Of a stretch of DNA of 64,000 bases, positions 54,738 through 63,735 are shown piece after piece. The position numbers and the translations under genes are program-made. Origin of the DNA: Salinigranum salinum (GTDB lineage: Archaea > Halobacteriota > Halobacteria > Halobacteriales > Haloferacaceae); contig NZ_VTOJ01000001.1 of assembly GCF_009176545.1 (NCBI RefSeq), forward strand, positions 1,674,001 through 1,738,000, in the 5' to 3' direction. Each line of letters starts with the position of its first letter. Within the stretch, counting starts at the first letter, position 1. The notes under the pieces are model-generated. The model was not told where the DNA came from. It saw only the letters and a program-made list of their open reading frames with translations, and searched no databases.

Positions 54738-55727
54738 TCAGAACGCCTCGCTCGCGGGGGAGAAGTCGACGGTCGTCCCGAGTCCCCGTTCGCGTGCCCG
54801 CTCGTACAGCATGAAGGCGGCGGCGACTGTCTCGATCCCGGTGCCGCCGGAGTCGAAGACGGTGATCTCCTCCTCGGTGGTCCGCCCCTCGACGACGCCG
54901 GCGACGATCTCGCCCAGTTCGGCGTGGACGTGGCTCTCGTCGACGACGCCCTCTTCCATCGCGAGGAGGAACGACCCCGCGTCCGTCGTCGCTCGCTTTC
55001 GCAGGTCGGGGACGTACGTCGCGCGTTCGATCGTCGTCGCGTCGAGTTCGCGCTTCTCGGCGTGGTACTGCCCCATCGCCGTGATGTGCGTCCCCGGATC
55101 GAGCAGGTCGCCGTCGAACACCGGCTCCGTGGCCGTGGTCGCCGTGATAACGATGTCGGCGTCCTCGACGGCCGCCGCCGCGGAGGCGACCGCGGCGACG
55201 CTCCCGTCGAGTTCGCGGTCCATCTCGCCGGCGAACGCCTCGCGGTTCTCCTTCGTGGGGGAGTACACCCAGACCGTGTCGAGGTCACGAACCGTGTCGA
55301 CCGCGCGCAACTGGCCGCGGGCCTGCGACCCGCTCCCGATGATCGCCAGCGAGGTGGCGTCCTCGCGCGCGAGGGCGTCGACGCCGACGGCGCCGACGGC
55401 ACCGGTCTTGTACGGGTTCATGTGCGCGCCGTCGACTACGGCCAGCAGTTCGCCCGACTCGGCGTCGAACAGCGGCGTGACGAACCAGGCGTCTCGTGCG
55501 CCGAACCCCGCGCTATACATGTATCCACCCATCGCGCCGGTGTCGGGGAGCACCGCGCCGTACGTCGTGAGCATGCCGGGCGGATCGTCCGGGAGGAGCT
55601 TCGTCCGTGGCTCGGCCGGTGCACCCTCGCCGCGCTGTCGGTAGCCGGCACGGACCGCCTCGACGTACTCCCGCGGGGTCGCCAGTCCTGCGACTTCGTC
55701 ACTCGAGAGGAACAGCGTCTCGGTCAT
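54738..55727 (-). CDS. Ornithine cyclodeaminase / mu-crystallin family protein
   Basis: 329 aa from the ATG at 55727. NAD-binding fold with IIGSGSQARGQLRAV and substrate blocks LPDTGAMGGYMYS, VVDGAHMNPYKTGAVGAVG (in parts) and ITAMGQYHAEKREL. Members act as ornithine cyclodeaminase, alanine dehydrogenase or ketimine reductase; these cannot be separated by eye. Typical length. No strong operon link; the nearest same-strand neighbour is the rhodanese-MBL gene about 108 bp downstream. Confidence 0.92.
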   Translation of the reverse strand: MTETLFLSSDEVAGLATPREYVEAVRAGYRQRGEGAPAEPRTKLLPDDPPGMLTTYGAVLPDTGAMGGYMYSAGFGARDAWFVTPLFDAESGELLAVVDGAHMNPYKTGAVGAVGVDALAREDATSLAIIGSGSQARGQLRAVDTVRDLDTVWVYSPTKENREAFAGEMDRELDGSVAAVASAAAAVEDADIVITATTATEPVFDGDLLDPGTHITAMGQYHAEKRELDATTIERATYVPDLRKRATTDAGSFLLAMEEGVVDESHVHAELGEIVAGVVEGRTTEEEITVFDSGGTGIETVAAAFMLYERARERGLGTTVDFSPASEAF

Positions 55728-55995
55728 GTCTACGGAGACGGGACCGAGCGTCAAAACCGTGCGGGACGTGGGCGGCCGACGACTGCACGATCGCACGAGT
55801 GGTCGTGACCCTGCTGCCCTGCCTTCTCACCCGACACGACGGTCCAAAGCCACTGGTGTGGGACGTGGATCGTTCGAATCGACGGAGCGGACGGCTCCGG
55901 TGTCGGCGCCGTGTCGGGAGCACACGAGCAGAGGGCAGCTGATCGAGAACGGGGAGAACGGGGAGAACGAAGACAGTGAGCGTCGAGAACGACGG

Positions 55996-56241
55996 TTAGT
56001 CGGCGAACTGCGGGGCGGCGTCGGCGGGGTCGGTGGCCTCGACGACAGGTGCGCTGTCGACGATGTCCGTCGGGGCGACGGGGCCGTTGACGAACAGCGC
56101 GTGGCCGACGACGAGTCCGGAGACGCCGGCACCGAGCGGAACGGCGGTCGTCAGCCCGATGCCCGTGAGCACCAGCAGTCCCGTGAGACCGAGGAGGGTT
56201 AGCGGAATGAGACCGAGCACGTAGTCGTAATATCCAACCAT
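55996..56241 (-). CDS. Small haloarchaeal membrane protein, paralogue of 4118-4348
   Basis: 81 aa from the ATG at 56241. It has YDYVLGLIPLTLLGLTGLLVL, a second hydrophobic part ending HALFVNGPV, then an acidic tail (about 20 residues). The paralogue at 4118 shares the spacing and the (L/F)FV-GP ending. A TATA-like tract (minus strand gaattatatacc) is about 27 bp upstream, so a leaderless start is likely. Two membrane helices predicted; function unknown. Confidence 0.82.
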   Translation of the reverse strand: MVGYYDYVLGLIPLTLLGLTGLLVLTGIGLTTAVPLGAGVSGLVVGHALFVNGPVAPTDIVDSAPVVEATDPADAAPQFAD

Positions 56242-56268
56242 AATACAAGACATACTATGGGTACGGGG

Positions 56269-56277
56269 TATATAATT
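56269..56277 (-). promoter_or_regulatory. TATA-like box for the small membrane protein at 55996
   Basis: Minus-strand attatatac lies 28-36 bp upstream of the ATG at 56241. Confidence 0.55.
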
Positions 56278-56475
56278 CTTTCCCGTGGCCAATCGGTACC
56301 ACTGGTGTGTTATTTGTAAAAGCCACTCATAACTTATAGAGATATATGGCGGTGCATCGGTTCAGACGCTCGAAATCAATACACTGAGAGCGTAACAACC
56401 GACTGACGACTCGGGACGCTGATACTGTTCCGGCGACCCGAAGCGGTAAAAACGGTCCACGGTGTGAGTGGAGGT

Positions 56476-57999
56476 GTGAACCGGAACGATCGCTCGATCG
56501 TCGCGCTCGTGAGCCTCGCGCACGGGATGGTGCACACGTACGAGCTCTCGATCCCCATCTTCGTCTCGATCTGGCTCGTCGAGTTCTCGGCGGTCGATCT
56601 CGGCTTCACCCAGGTCGGGGTGACCGCAGCGACGCTGGGCGTGATCGTGACCGCGGGTTACGGACTGTTCGGTGCCGGTTCGCTCCCGAGCGGGGTGCTC
56701 GTCGACCGAGTCGGCTCGCGGCGGCTCATCCGCGCGTGTCTGTTCGGGATGGGGGCCTCGTTCCTCCTGCTCGCGGTCGCGCCGGGGCTGGTCGCGGTCA
56801 CGCTCGCACTCCTCGTCTGGGGGGCTGCGGCCTCCGTCTACCACCCCGCGGGGCTCGCACTCCTCTCGAAGGGAGTCGAGGAGCGCGGGACGGGCTTCGC
56901 CTACCACGGGATCGCCGGGAACGTCGGGCAAGGTGGTGGCCCGCTCGTGACGACGCTACTGCTCCTCTTTTTCGACTGGTCGCTCGTCGCCGCGTTGCTC
57001 GCGGTGCCCGCGCTCGTCGCCGGCGTCTACGCCTCGCGGGCGGAGTTCGACGAGACCGCCGCGGTCGACACCGTGACGAGTACGGACGGCGGTGAGCGCT
57101 CGGATGGAGCGCGATCCTCGTCGGAGGTGGAGTCCGACGGCGGTGAGCGCTCGGATGGAGCGCGATCCTCGTCGGAGGTGGAGTCCGACGGCGGTGAGCG
57201 CTCGGATGGAGCGCGATCCTCGTCGGAGGTGGAGTCCGACGGCGGTGAGCGCTTGGATGGATCGCGATCCTCGTCGGAGACGACGTCCGACAGTGGGTCG
57301 AAGGCCTCCTCTGGCGTCGACTCGTTCGCCGAGTTCCGGGCCGAGTCGACGCGGCTGTTCGCCGGCGGCTTCGTCCTCGTCTTCGTCGTCGCGCTCTGTT
57401 CGGGGCTCTACTACCGCGGGTTCCTCACGTTCTTGCCGGGCGTGCTGGAGTCGATACCCGGCTTCGAGCCGTTCCCGCTCTCCGCGATCCTCCCGGCCGA
57501 CGTCGCCCGGGCGATCGGTGGGGGATCGCAGCTGATCCGGCCCGAGCGGTACTTCTACGCGAGCCTGCTCGTCGTCGGCGTCTTCGGCCAGTACGCCGGC
57601 GGGAAGCTCTCGGACCGGATCCGCGTCGAGAAGGGGATCGTCGTCGGCTTCGGGATGCTCGCGCTCCTCGCCGTCGCGTTCATCCCCGTCGCGGGCGTCG
57701 GGGTCGGCCCACTGGCGGTCCTCGGAGCGCTCGTCGGCTTTTTCCTCTTCTTCGTCCAGCCGTTCTACCAGACGGCCGTCGCCGAGTACACCCCGGCGGG
57801 CGCTCGCGGACTCTCGTACGGCTACACGTATCTGGGCGTGTTCGGCATCGGGGCGCTCGGTGGTGCGATCGCGGGCGTCGTCCTGACGTACGCGGCACCC
57901 GCCGAGCTGTTCCTCGTCCTCGCCGGCATCGGGATCACCGCATCGGGACTGGGACTGTATCTGGTCCGGAACACGGACGAGCGAGTACGAGCCGGGTGA
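56476..57999 (+). CDS. Major facilitator superfamily transporter
   Basis: 507 aa from the GTG at 56476 (start MNRNDRSIVALVSLAHG, the N-terminus I expect for this haloarchaeal MFS group; a ggtaaaaac tract at about -27 supports it; the GTG at 56464 is an alternative). About 12 membrane helices. The loop after helix 6 is a long acidic repeat (57085-57288). The substrate is not known; the group is often annotated as sugar- or drug-like MFS. Divergent from the small membrane protein at 55996. Confidence 0.93.
   Translation: MNRNDRSIVALVSLAHGMVHTYELSIPIFVSIWLVEFSAVDLGFTQVGVTAATLGVIVTAGYGLFGAGSLPSGVLVDRVGSRRLIRACLFGMGASFLLLAVAPGLVAVTLALLVWGAAASVYHPAGLALLSKGVEERGTGFAYHGIAGNVGQGGGPLVTTLLLLFFDWSLVAALLAVPALVAGVYASRAEFDETAAVDTVTSTDGGERSDGARSSSEVESDGGERSDGARSSSEVESDGGERSDGARSSSEVESDGGERLDGSRSSSETTSDSGSKASSGVDSFAEFRAESTRLFAGGFVLVFVVALCSGLYYRGFLTFLPGVLESIPGFEPFPLSAILPADVARAIGGGSQLIRPERYFYASLLVVGVFGQYAGGKLSDRIRVEKGIVVGFGMLALLAVAFIPVAGVGVGPLAVLGALVGFFLFFVQPFYQTAVAEYTPAGARGLSYGYTYLGVFGIGALGGAIAGVVLTYAAPAELFLVLAGIGITASGLGLYLVRNTDERVRAG
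57085..57288 (+). repeat. 51-bp tandem repeat in the MFS central loop
   Basis: Three identical 51-bp units at 57085, 57136 and 57187 and a fourth diverged unit at 57238. Each encodes 17 residues, DGGERSDGARSSSEVES; the fourth reads DGGERLDGSRSSSETTS. Frame is kept, so copy number could vary between strains without inactivating the carrier. Confidence 0.92.
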
Positions 58000-58180
58000 C
58001 TACGCCGCCCCGAGCCCGGATTCGCCGTCGATCGAGACACTCTCCGGTTCGCTCGAACAACAGTTAATAGCCTCTCGTCGAATATGTCACGTAGTTGCAC
58101 GTGACACGCGCAGCTCCGGACCGGTCGTCCCGCGCGACGCGGCCGGAGGTCCCCGAGGGCGAGCGTCCGACCCCACAGTA

Positions 58181-59362
58181 ATGACGACCACGACCCGAGA
58201 ACAGAGGAGGGAGAGACGGCCGAAGACGACGCCGACGCGGTCCGCGTCGACGCCAGCAGACCGGCGAGCGGGGAGACGTGGTCGCGATCGTCCCCTGCAA
58301 CGACTCCAGCGGAGCCACGGTAACAGAGCCGTGCAGCACGCGATCGAGACGCACCGCCGGGTGAGCGGGAAACCGACGACTCGGGGGATCGACGCCACCC
58401 AGGCCGACGGCCCCGACCGACGCGCTCGCGGTGTCGATCAGGCCGGCGACGGTTCCGGCGCTGGCCCCGTCGCCCCGTCACCGGTGCCCGGGCCGTCGGG
58501 TCTCGGGCCGACACCGGCGCCGTCGGCTCCGACGGGTGTGAGCGCGGGGGTGCCGACCAATATCCGGGCACCGTCGACGCCGGCGACGATGGCTGCGGAC
58601 CGGATCCCGCCGCGCGCGGACACCGACGTCCCCGTATCGATCAGCGGATGGTCGATCCCGATGGCTCCCGTCACGCTCTCCATCGACGGTGCCGGCGGGG
58701 GGAACGGCTCGGTCACCGTCAACGGCGTCGCCACGGCCTCGCTGACCGCCAGCGCCACGGTGAAGCTGCGTGGAGCCACGCAGACCGCACCCGGGAACGC
58801 CGGGAACCTCACTCTGGTCGCCACGCAGGGCGGGACGGAACTCGCCAGAAGCGCCGGGTTCTCCGTCGCGGCGATCCCACGGAACGTCACGATCAGCCAC
58901 CGGAGTGCGATCAACACGGCCACCAGACGCGGGATGGTCGTCAACACGAGCCTGGAGTCGGACTCCGGCACCGTGGCCGACCTGGACAGGGCGGAGTTCT
59001 CCGAACAGGTGCAGTACGGGAGCGGGAGCGGCGTGTTCGCGGGAATCACGGGCGCGAACTCCGGCTACCTGCCGGCGAACGGCACCGGGTACACCGACAC
59101 GCACGGCGCCCCCGTGAGCCGGATAACCGGGGATGGAGCGATCACGGCCGAGCAGACGTTCATCTTCAAGGACGATCGGACGAGCGTCACGGACGTCCCG
59201 ATGACGAACTCCGGGTTCCGGATACGGCGGATTGCGACGGCAATACCGCTGACCAGTACGGTCGTCTTCTTGACCTCGAAGTCGGGAGCGGCCACCACGG
59301 CCAACGGGTACTCTTCGTCGGCGGGGTCGGGCAGTGCGAGAGAGGTACAGACGGTGCCGTGA
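58181..59362 (+). CDS. Putative secreted/injected effector-like protein with basic leader
   Basis: 393 aa. It has no signal peptide or lipobox. The first 60 residues are strongly basic, which is rare in a haloarchaeon, and include LQRLQRSHGNRAVQHAIE at 39-56. A proline- and alanine-rich linker (about 85-135) joins this to a beta-rich domain (MAPVTLSIDGAGGGNGSVTV, FSVAAIPRNVTI) and a C-terminal region with DRAEFSEQVQYGSGSGVF and QTFIFKDDRTSV. The leader resembles the short segment found at the start of contractile-injection-system cargo and DUF4157-type proteins; that is a pattern comparison from memory. The stop is 2 bp before the next start. Confidence 0.8.
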   Translation: MTTTTREQRRERRPKTTPTRSASTPADRRAGRRGRDRPLQRLQRSHGNRAVQHAIETHRRVSGKPTTRGIDATQADGPDRRARGVDQAGDGSGAGPVAPSPVPGPSGLGPTPAPSAPTGVSAGVPTNIRAPSTPATMAADRIPPRADTDVPVSISGWSIPMAPVTLSIDGAGGGNGSVTVNGVATASLTASATVKLRGATQTAPGNAGNLTLVATQGGTELARSAGFSVAAIPRNVTISHRSAINTATRRGMVVNTSLESDSGTVADLDRAEFSEQVQYGSGSGVFAGITGANSGYLPANGTGYTDTHGAPVSRITGDGAITAEQTFIFKDDRTSVTDVPMTNSGFRIRRIATAIPLTSTVVFLTSKSGAATTANGYSSSAGSGSAREVQTVP

Positions 59363-59364
59363 CG

Positions 59365-59880
59365 ATGTCCGACCGAGACGAGGACGACGAGATACCGGAC
59401 CACCTCCAGCGATCACCCAACCTGTTCGTACACCGGGCGGACGGGACCGTCGAAGAGGCACCAGCGGCCGATCAGGCGGTGGCCGACGACTACCCACACT
59501 GGCCGGACAAGGGACCGGTCGTCGACGGCAAACGGCTCACGGTCATGACCGCGCGGGACACGTACGAGGTGGGTGAGGAGGTCCGAGTGATCCACGCGTT
59601 CGAGGCACCGGAACCGGGCGTGGACGTGTACGTGATGGGTCCGAAACCGGTGTACGGCGAACACATCGACGGCACGCTCGCGACGACCCCGCCGCCGGAC
59701 GGCGACGAGCCCTGGGTACCACAGCAGTACGACGGGGCCGTGATCGCGAGTCCGGCGGTGGACTACAACTACGAAGTCACGACGTACCGGTTCGCCGAGC
59801 CGGGCCGGCACGTGATCCGCTGGGAACTCGGCCCGGTGACGTCGAACACGCTGGAGATCACGGTGGTCGAGGAGACGTAG
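59365..59880 (+). CDS. Partner of the effector-like gene, Ig-like domain protein
   Basis: 171 aa. The start is 2 bp after the upstream stop, so translation is coupled. A short acidic N-terminus (SDRDEDDEIPDHLQRSP) is followed by a beta-sandwich-like domain: LTVMTARDTYEVGEEVRVIHAFE, VDVYVMGPKPVYGEHIDG, VDYNYEVTTYRFAEPGRHVI and a final SNTLEITVVEE. No signal peptide or membrane helix. An immunity or chaperone-like partner, or a second cargo component, is inferred from coupling alone. Confidence 0.8.
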   Translation: MSDRDEDDEIPDHLQRSPNLFVHRADGTVEEAPAADQAVADDYPHWPDKGPVVDGKRLTVMTARDTYEVGEEVRVIHAFEAPEPGVDVYVMGPKPVYGEHIDGTLATTPPPDGDEPWVPQQYDGAVIASPAVDYNYEVTTYRFAEPGRHVIRWELGPVTSNTLEITVVEET

Positions 59881-59919
59881 CACGGGAGACCGGGAGCCGG
59901 GCGGGGCGAACCCGCCCGA

Positions 59920-60363
59920 TCAGCGCAGTTTGAAGTAGAGCCAGCGCCAGACGCCCAGACCGACGACGCCCACGACGAGCGTGACGCCGAAGAAGATCGC
60001 GAGCGGGAGCAGTCGTCCCGCGAGCGGCCCGTTCGAGTCGAACGGCAGGGCGACTCTGAGGGCGACCCCGATGACGTCGGCGACTATCCACGAACGGATC
60101 GCGAGTGGGATCGCGGCCTTCGCCGACTCTGCTGCGCCCGCCGAGTACGCCCCGATCAGTGGTGCGGCGACGAGCCACCCGATCAGAAACGGGAGGAGCG
60201 TCAGTGCGAGGCCGACCGGGTTCTCGGTCAGATACGCGAAGCCGTTGTGCCGCGCGGTGCCGAGCGACAACAGGATGACGAGCACCAGCACGTCGCCCAG
60301 CGCGAGCGGGAGCGCGGCCGCGTCGATGCGCCCGTCCAGGAACGAACCTGTCGAGGTTGCCAT
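59920..60363 (-). CDS. DUF3054 family membrane protein
   Basis: 147 aa from the ATG at 60363. Four hydrophobic segments: LGDVLVLVILLSLGT, GLALTLLPFLIGWLVAAPLIG, IVADVIGVALRVALPF and LLPLAIFFGVTLVVGVVGLGV, with a short basic end. The pattern and size fit DUF3054, a family of unknown function. It is convergent with the module at 58181-59880 and 56 bp downstream of the methyltransferase. Confidence 0.88.
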   Translation of the reverse strand: MATSTGSFLDGRIDAAALPLALGDVLVLVILLSLGTARHNGFAYLTENPVGLALTLLPFLIGWLVAAPLIGAYSAGAAESAKAAIPLAIRSWIVADVIGVALRVALPFDSNGPLAGRLLPLAIFFGVTLVVGVVGLGVWRWLYFKLR

Positions 60364-60419
60364 ACCGGCCCTTCCGTGGCACGCCTCTTGGCTTCCTCGG
60401 TTCGTCCGTCCGGAGACGG

Positions 60420-61070
60420 TCACCTCGGGACGCGTCCGGCGACGACGTAACCGAACCCCGGTTCGACGACGCGTCCCACGAGTCCCTCGCGGTCGAGAAA
60501 GCGAGCCAGATCGTTGGGTGTCGAGAAGACGGAGTCGAAGCCGACGACGTCCTCGAGGGTGACGAGTGCCCGTCCCCTGATCGTCGTCGGATCGAAATCC
60601 GCCACGACGACGACCCCGCCGGGGGCGACGACGCGCCGAGCCTCGCGAACGAGTGCCCGCTGGTCGCGGACGTGGTGGAGCGCGTCGACCACCGTCACCG
60701 CGTCGACGGCGTCGTCCGGGACCGGGAGGTGTGTCGCATCCGCGGTGACACACACGTGCCCCCGGCCGTGGGCGACGCGGAGCATCTCGCGGGAGCGGTC
60801 GACGACGACGACGCCGTGCCCCACGTCTCCCGGGTCGACGGTGTCGTTCGGGGTATCGTCGGCGTCCCCGGGTCCATCGGCGACGAGCCCCGACAGCGCC
60901 CGGGCCGCCCGTCCGGTGCCTCCGGCGACGTCGAGGACGGTCCGCACCGGGCGGTGCGACAGCGAGAACGCGTTCGACAGGGGTTCGACGCGGGCGGCCG
61001 GCATCAGCCGGTCGTACAGCGGGGCGACGCGGTCGAAAAAGCGCACGTCACCGGGACCGTGGTCGAGCAT
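60420..61070 (-). CDS. Class I SAM-dependent methyltransferase (UbiE-like)
   Basis: 216 aa from the ATG at 61070. SAM motif VLDVAGGTGRAARALSG, then VVVVDRSREMLRVAHGRG, the ATHLPVPDDAVDAVTVVDALHHV segment and LVREARRVVAPGGVVVVADF. An insertion of about 20 residues (DGPGDADDTPNDTVDPGD) sits in the core, unusual for the fold and low-complexity. Small-molecule or quinone methylation is plausible. With menD/menF in the window, a menaquinone role is possible, but nothing proves it. Confidence 0.88.
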   Translation of the reverse strand: MLDHGPGDVRFFDRVAPLYDRLMPAARVEPLSNAFSLSHRPVRTVLDVAGGTGRAARALSGLVADGPGDADDTPNDTVDPGDVGHGVVVVDRSREMLRVAHGRGHVCVTADATHLPVPDDAVDAVTVVDALHHVRDQRALVREARRVVAPGGVVVVADFDPTTIRGRALVTLEDVVGFDSVFSTPNDLARFLDREGLVGRVVEPGFGYVVAGRVPR

Positions 61071-61180
61071 ACCCGTCCCTCGTGGGCGAGCGTCGAGAAG
61101 GTTGGCCTCGCTCGCCGTGCGAGGTGCGTCTCGCCTGCCCGACGGCAACGTTTTTCTCCCACTGTCGTCAGCATCCATAC

Positions 61181-61429
61181 ATGACCAGACCAGGCCGCGC
61201 GGGAGACAGAGCCGGGGACGACGACGCCGTGGTTCCGGAGGGAATCGACGCCTCGAGCTCGAAGCTCGTCTATCTCTGTCTCGACGAGGCGAACGGAGCG
61301 ACGCTCGCGGAGCTGCGGGAGACGCTCGACATGAAGCGTCTCGCGCTGTACAGCATCCTCGGCTCGCTTCGCGAGAGAGGGCTCGTCGAGAAACGGGACG
61401 AGACGTACTACGTCGTCGACGTGGACTGA
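61181..61429 (+). CDS. Small winged-helix DNA-binding protein
   Basis: 82 aa. After about 25 polar residues comes a single winged helix: SKLVYLCLDEANGATLAELRETLD, MKRLALYSILGSLRERGLVEKRD and the wing TYYVVDVD. This looks like a stand-alone MarR/TrmB-type regulator. A T-rich acgttttt tract is about 30 bp upstream. Divergent from the methyltransferase; its target is unknown. Confidence 0.87.
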   Translation: MTRPGRAGDRAGDDDAVVPEGIDASSSKLVYLCLDEANGATLAELRETLDMKRLALYSILGSLRERGLVEKRDETYYVVDVD

Positions 61430-61544
61430 GCTCGCTCGTTCGCCCGAGACGCCGGTGTCGGCGGCACACACGACCGTACCCTACGGCACACACGACGACA
61501 GACCACGCCGAAAGGCGTTCCCCGCTCCGACTGCTGTCTGTAGT

Positions 61545-62162
61545 ATGGAGTACGCGATCCGGGGGTGGCACGACGACCCCGACGGGGGGCCCCGGCTCCG
61601 GCTCGACTACCGCGCGTTCGCCTACGCCGGCAAGTTCGTGATGTCGTCGACAGGGACGGCAGTCGTTCGCGACGGGACCGACCCGTGGGCCCTCGACGAC
61701 ACCGTTCGGGAAGCCGACGACGAGCCGTCACGGATCAGCGACCCGACGGTGGTCGCCGCCGTCGCGTTCAACGAGGACCGTACCGACGCCGACGCGCTCT
61801 GGCTCCGGTACGTCACCGTCCGTGCGGACCGCCGTGGAGAGGGGATCGGCCCCCGACTCGTGGCGTTCGTCTGCGAGCGCGCACGCGAACGTGGCTACGA
61901 ACTGTGTCGGATCGCCGTCAACAACGTCTTCTCGTACGAGGCGCTCGCGAAGGCGGGGTTCTCGTACACCGGACGGGAGACGGGGCTGGCCGAGGTGGTG
62001 CTGGAGCGCGACCTCGGTGTCGACCCCAGCGTCGATCCCGACACCTACCGGCGAGGGCTCGACGTCTTCCGGGAGCGCGACCTCTCGGCCGGGGAACGGG
62101 CGTTTCTGGACGACCGAGAGGCGGCGGGACCGCCAGCCGTGGTCGACTCGCCAGAGGAGTGA
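61545..62162 (+). CDS. GNAT-family N-acetyltransferase
   Basis: 205 aa from the ATG at 61545. The acetyl-CoA motif reads RYVTVRADRRGEGIGPRLVAFVCERA (shown as RADRRGEGIG then PRLVAFVCERA), and the C-terminal FSYEALAKAGFSYTGRETG is the usual motif B. The first 70 residues are atypical, and an acidic tail of about 50 residues follows the fold. The substrate is unknown. It follows the HTH gene after 115 bp on the same strand. Confidence 0.9.
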   Translation: MEYAIRGWHDDPDGGPRLRLDYRAFAYAGKFVMSSTGTAVVRDGTDPWALDDTVREADDEPSRISDPTVVAAVAFNEDRTDADALWLRYVTVRADRRGEGIGPRLVAFVCERARERGYELCRIAVNNVFSYEALAKAGFSYTGRETGLAEVVLERDLGVDPSVDPDTYRRGLDVFRERDLSAGERAFLDDREAAGPPAVVDSPEE

Positions 62163-62328
62163 GACGACCGCACGGCAGACCGTGGCGTGACGGGCTCGAC
62201 GGCAGCCGGGTCTCCCACGAGAGACGAGCGGAGCGACACGAGCGGGGACCGGACCCAGGAGCCGTCCAGATCCGTTCTGTGGGTCCGACCCGGGCTTTTT
62301 TTGTCTCACCGCCGACCGAACCGAACAC

Positions 62329-62577
62329 ATGGTTCCCCTCCAACTCCTCCAGTTCGGTCTCCCCAGTGGTCCGGAGCTCTTGCTCCTCGGCCTGGTCCTC
62401 CTCGTGATCCCGTTCGGTCTGGCGTACTGGGTGTACACCGACGCCGAAGGTCGCGGCGACGACAACGCGGCGTTCCCGGCGCTCGCCGTCGGCGCGCTCG
62501 GCTACCTGACGTTCTTCGGTGGCTTCCTCGCCGCCGCGGTCTACGTCTGGCAGCGAGACGAACCGACCGCGGCCTGA
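62329..62577 (+). CDS. Small two-helix membrane protein
   Basis: 82 aa. Helix 1 is LLLLGLVLLVIPFGLAYWVY, then an acidic loop (TDAEGRGDDNA), then helix 2 FPALAVGALGYLTFFGGFLAAAVYVW and a short tail. The TDAEGRG loop is a recognisable haloarchaeal small-membrane-protein pattern, but function is unknown. A ctttttttg tract about 30 bp upstream may be its promoter or the terminator of the GNAT gene. Confidence 0.82.
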   Translation: MVPLQLLQFGLPSGPELLLLGLVLLVIPFGLAYWVYTDAEGRGDDNAAFPALAVGALGYLTFFGGFLAAAVYVWQRDEPTAA

Positions 62578-62646
62578 ACACGATGGCGGCTGCCTCCCAG
62601 TCCGCGACGCCGTGTCGTTAAGACGCTTCGCCCCGACAAGCCGTCA

Positions 62647-63627
62647 ATGGGAAACGCAGACCTCCGCAGTCTGGCCCACCTCTCCGACGTCGCGTGGGAC
62701 GACGTCGCCGGGAGCGTGATCGCCGTCGACGCCCACAACTGGCTCTACCGCTACCTCACGACGACCGTCAAGTGGACGCGCGACGAGGTGTACACCACGA
62801 GTGCTGGCGAGGAGGTGGCGAACCTCGTCGGCGTGGTCCAGGGACTCCCGAAGTTCTTCGAGCACGACCTCGTCCCCGTCTTCGTCTTCGACGGCGGCGT
62901 CACGGAGCTGAAAGACGACGAGGTGGAGAAACGCCGGCAGGCGAAACAACAGGCGAAAGAACGGATGGAGGCGGCGCGCGAACGGGGCGACACCGTCGAA
63001 GCCGCCCGTCTCGAGGCCCGCACGCAGCGGCTCACGGCCACGATCCAGGAGACGACCCGTGAACTCCTCTCGCTGCTGGACGTGCCCTACCTCGAGGCAC
63101 CCGCCGAGGGCGAGGCACAGGCGTCGTACATGAACAGGCGTGGGGATGTCGACTACGTCGGCAGCGAGGACTACGACACGCTCCTGTTCGGCGCGCCGTA
63201 CACCCTCCGCGGGCTGACGAGCAAGGGGACGCCCGAACTGATGAGCTTCGAGGCGACGCTCGAGAAGAACGACCTCACGTGGGAACAGCTGGTCGACGTC
63301 GCCATCCTCTGTGGGACCGACTTCAACGAGGGCATCTCGGGCGTCGGGCCGAAGACCGCGGTGAAGGGAGTCAAAGAATACGGCGACCTCTGGGGCGTGC
63401 TGGAGGCGCGGGGGGAACACGTCCCGAACGCCGACCGCATCCGCGACCTCTTCCTCGACCCGCCCGTGACGGACGACTACTCGTTCGACACCGAGATCGA
63501 GCCCGACCTCGACGCCGCGCGGCGCTTCGTCGTCGAGGAGTGGGAGGTCGACGCGGGCGAGGTCGAGACGGGCTTCTCCCGAATCGAGCAGTCTGTGGTG
63601 CAGACCGGTCTCGACCGGTGGACCTGA
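62647..63627 (+). CDS. fen: Flap endonuclease 1 (FEN1)
   Basis: 326 aa. XPG N-domain: [41 protein letters not shown] and [18 protein letters not shown]-domain: [15 protein letters not shown] and [12 protein letters not shown], with acidic metal ligands, and helix-hairpin-helix [20 protein letters not shown]. The C-terminal QTGLDRWT is a PCNA-interacting (PIP) box, with a final Thr replacing the usual Phe. It removes 5' flaps in replication and repair. Confidence 0.96.
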   Translation: MGNADLRSLAHLSDVAWDDVAGSVIAVDAHNWLYRYLTTTVKWTRDEVYTTSAGEEVANLVGVVQGLPKFFEHDLVPVFVFDGGVTELKDDEVEKRRQAKQQAKERMEAARERGDTVEAARLEARTQRLTATIQETTRELLSLLDVPYLEAPAEGEAQASYMNRRGDVDYVGSEDYDTLLFGAPYTLRGLTSKGTPELMSFEATLEKNDLTWEQLVDVAILCGTDFNEGISGVGPKTAVKGVKEYGDLWGVLEARGEHVPNADRIRDLFLDPPVTDDYSFDTEIEPDLDAARRFVVEEWEVDAGEVETGFSRIEQSVVQTGLDRWT

Positions 63628-63735
63628 GTCCCGCTCGGGACTCCGAACCGACGGATCACGGTCCCTCGACGCTCGTCGACGCTCGTCGACGTCCTCCCGA
63701 AAACCCTTGTCCGATCGTGGTATCACTCCCTGGCG

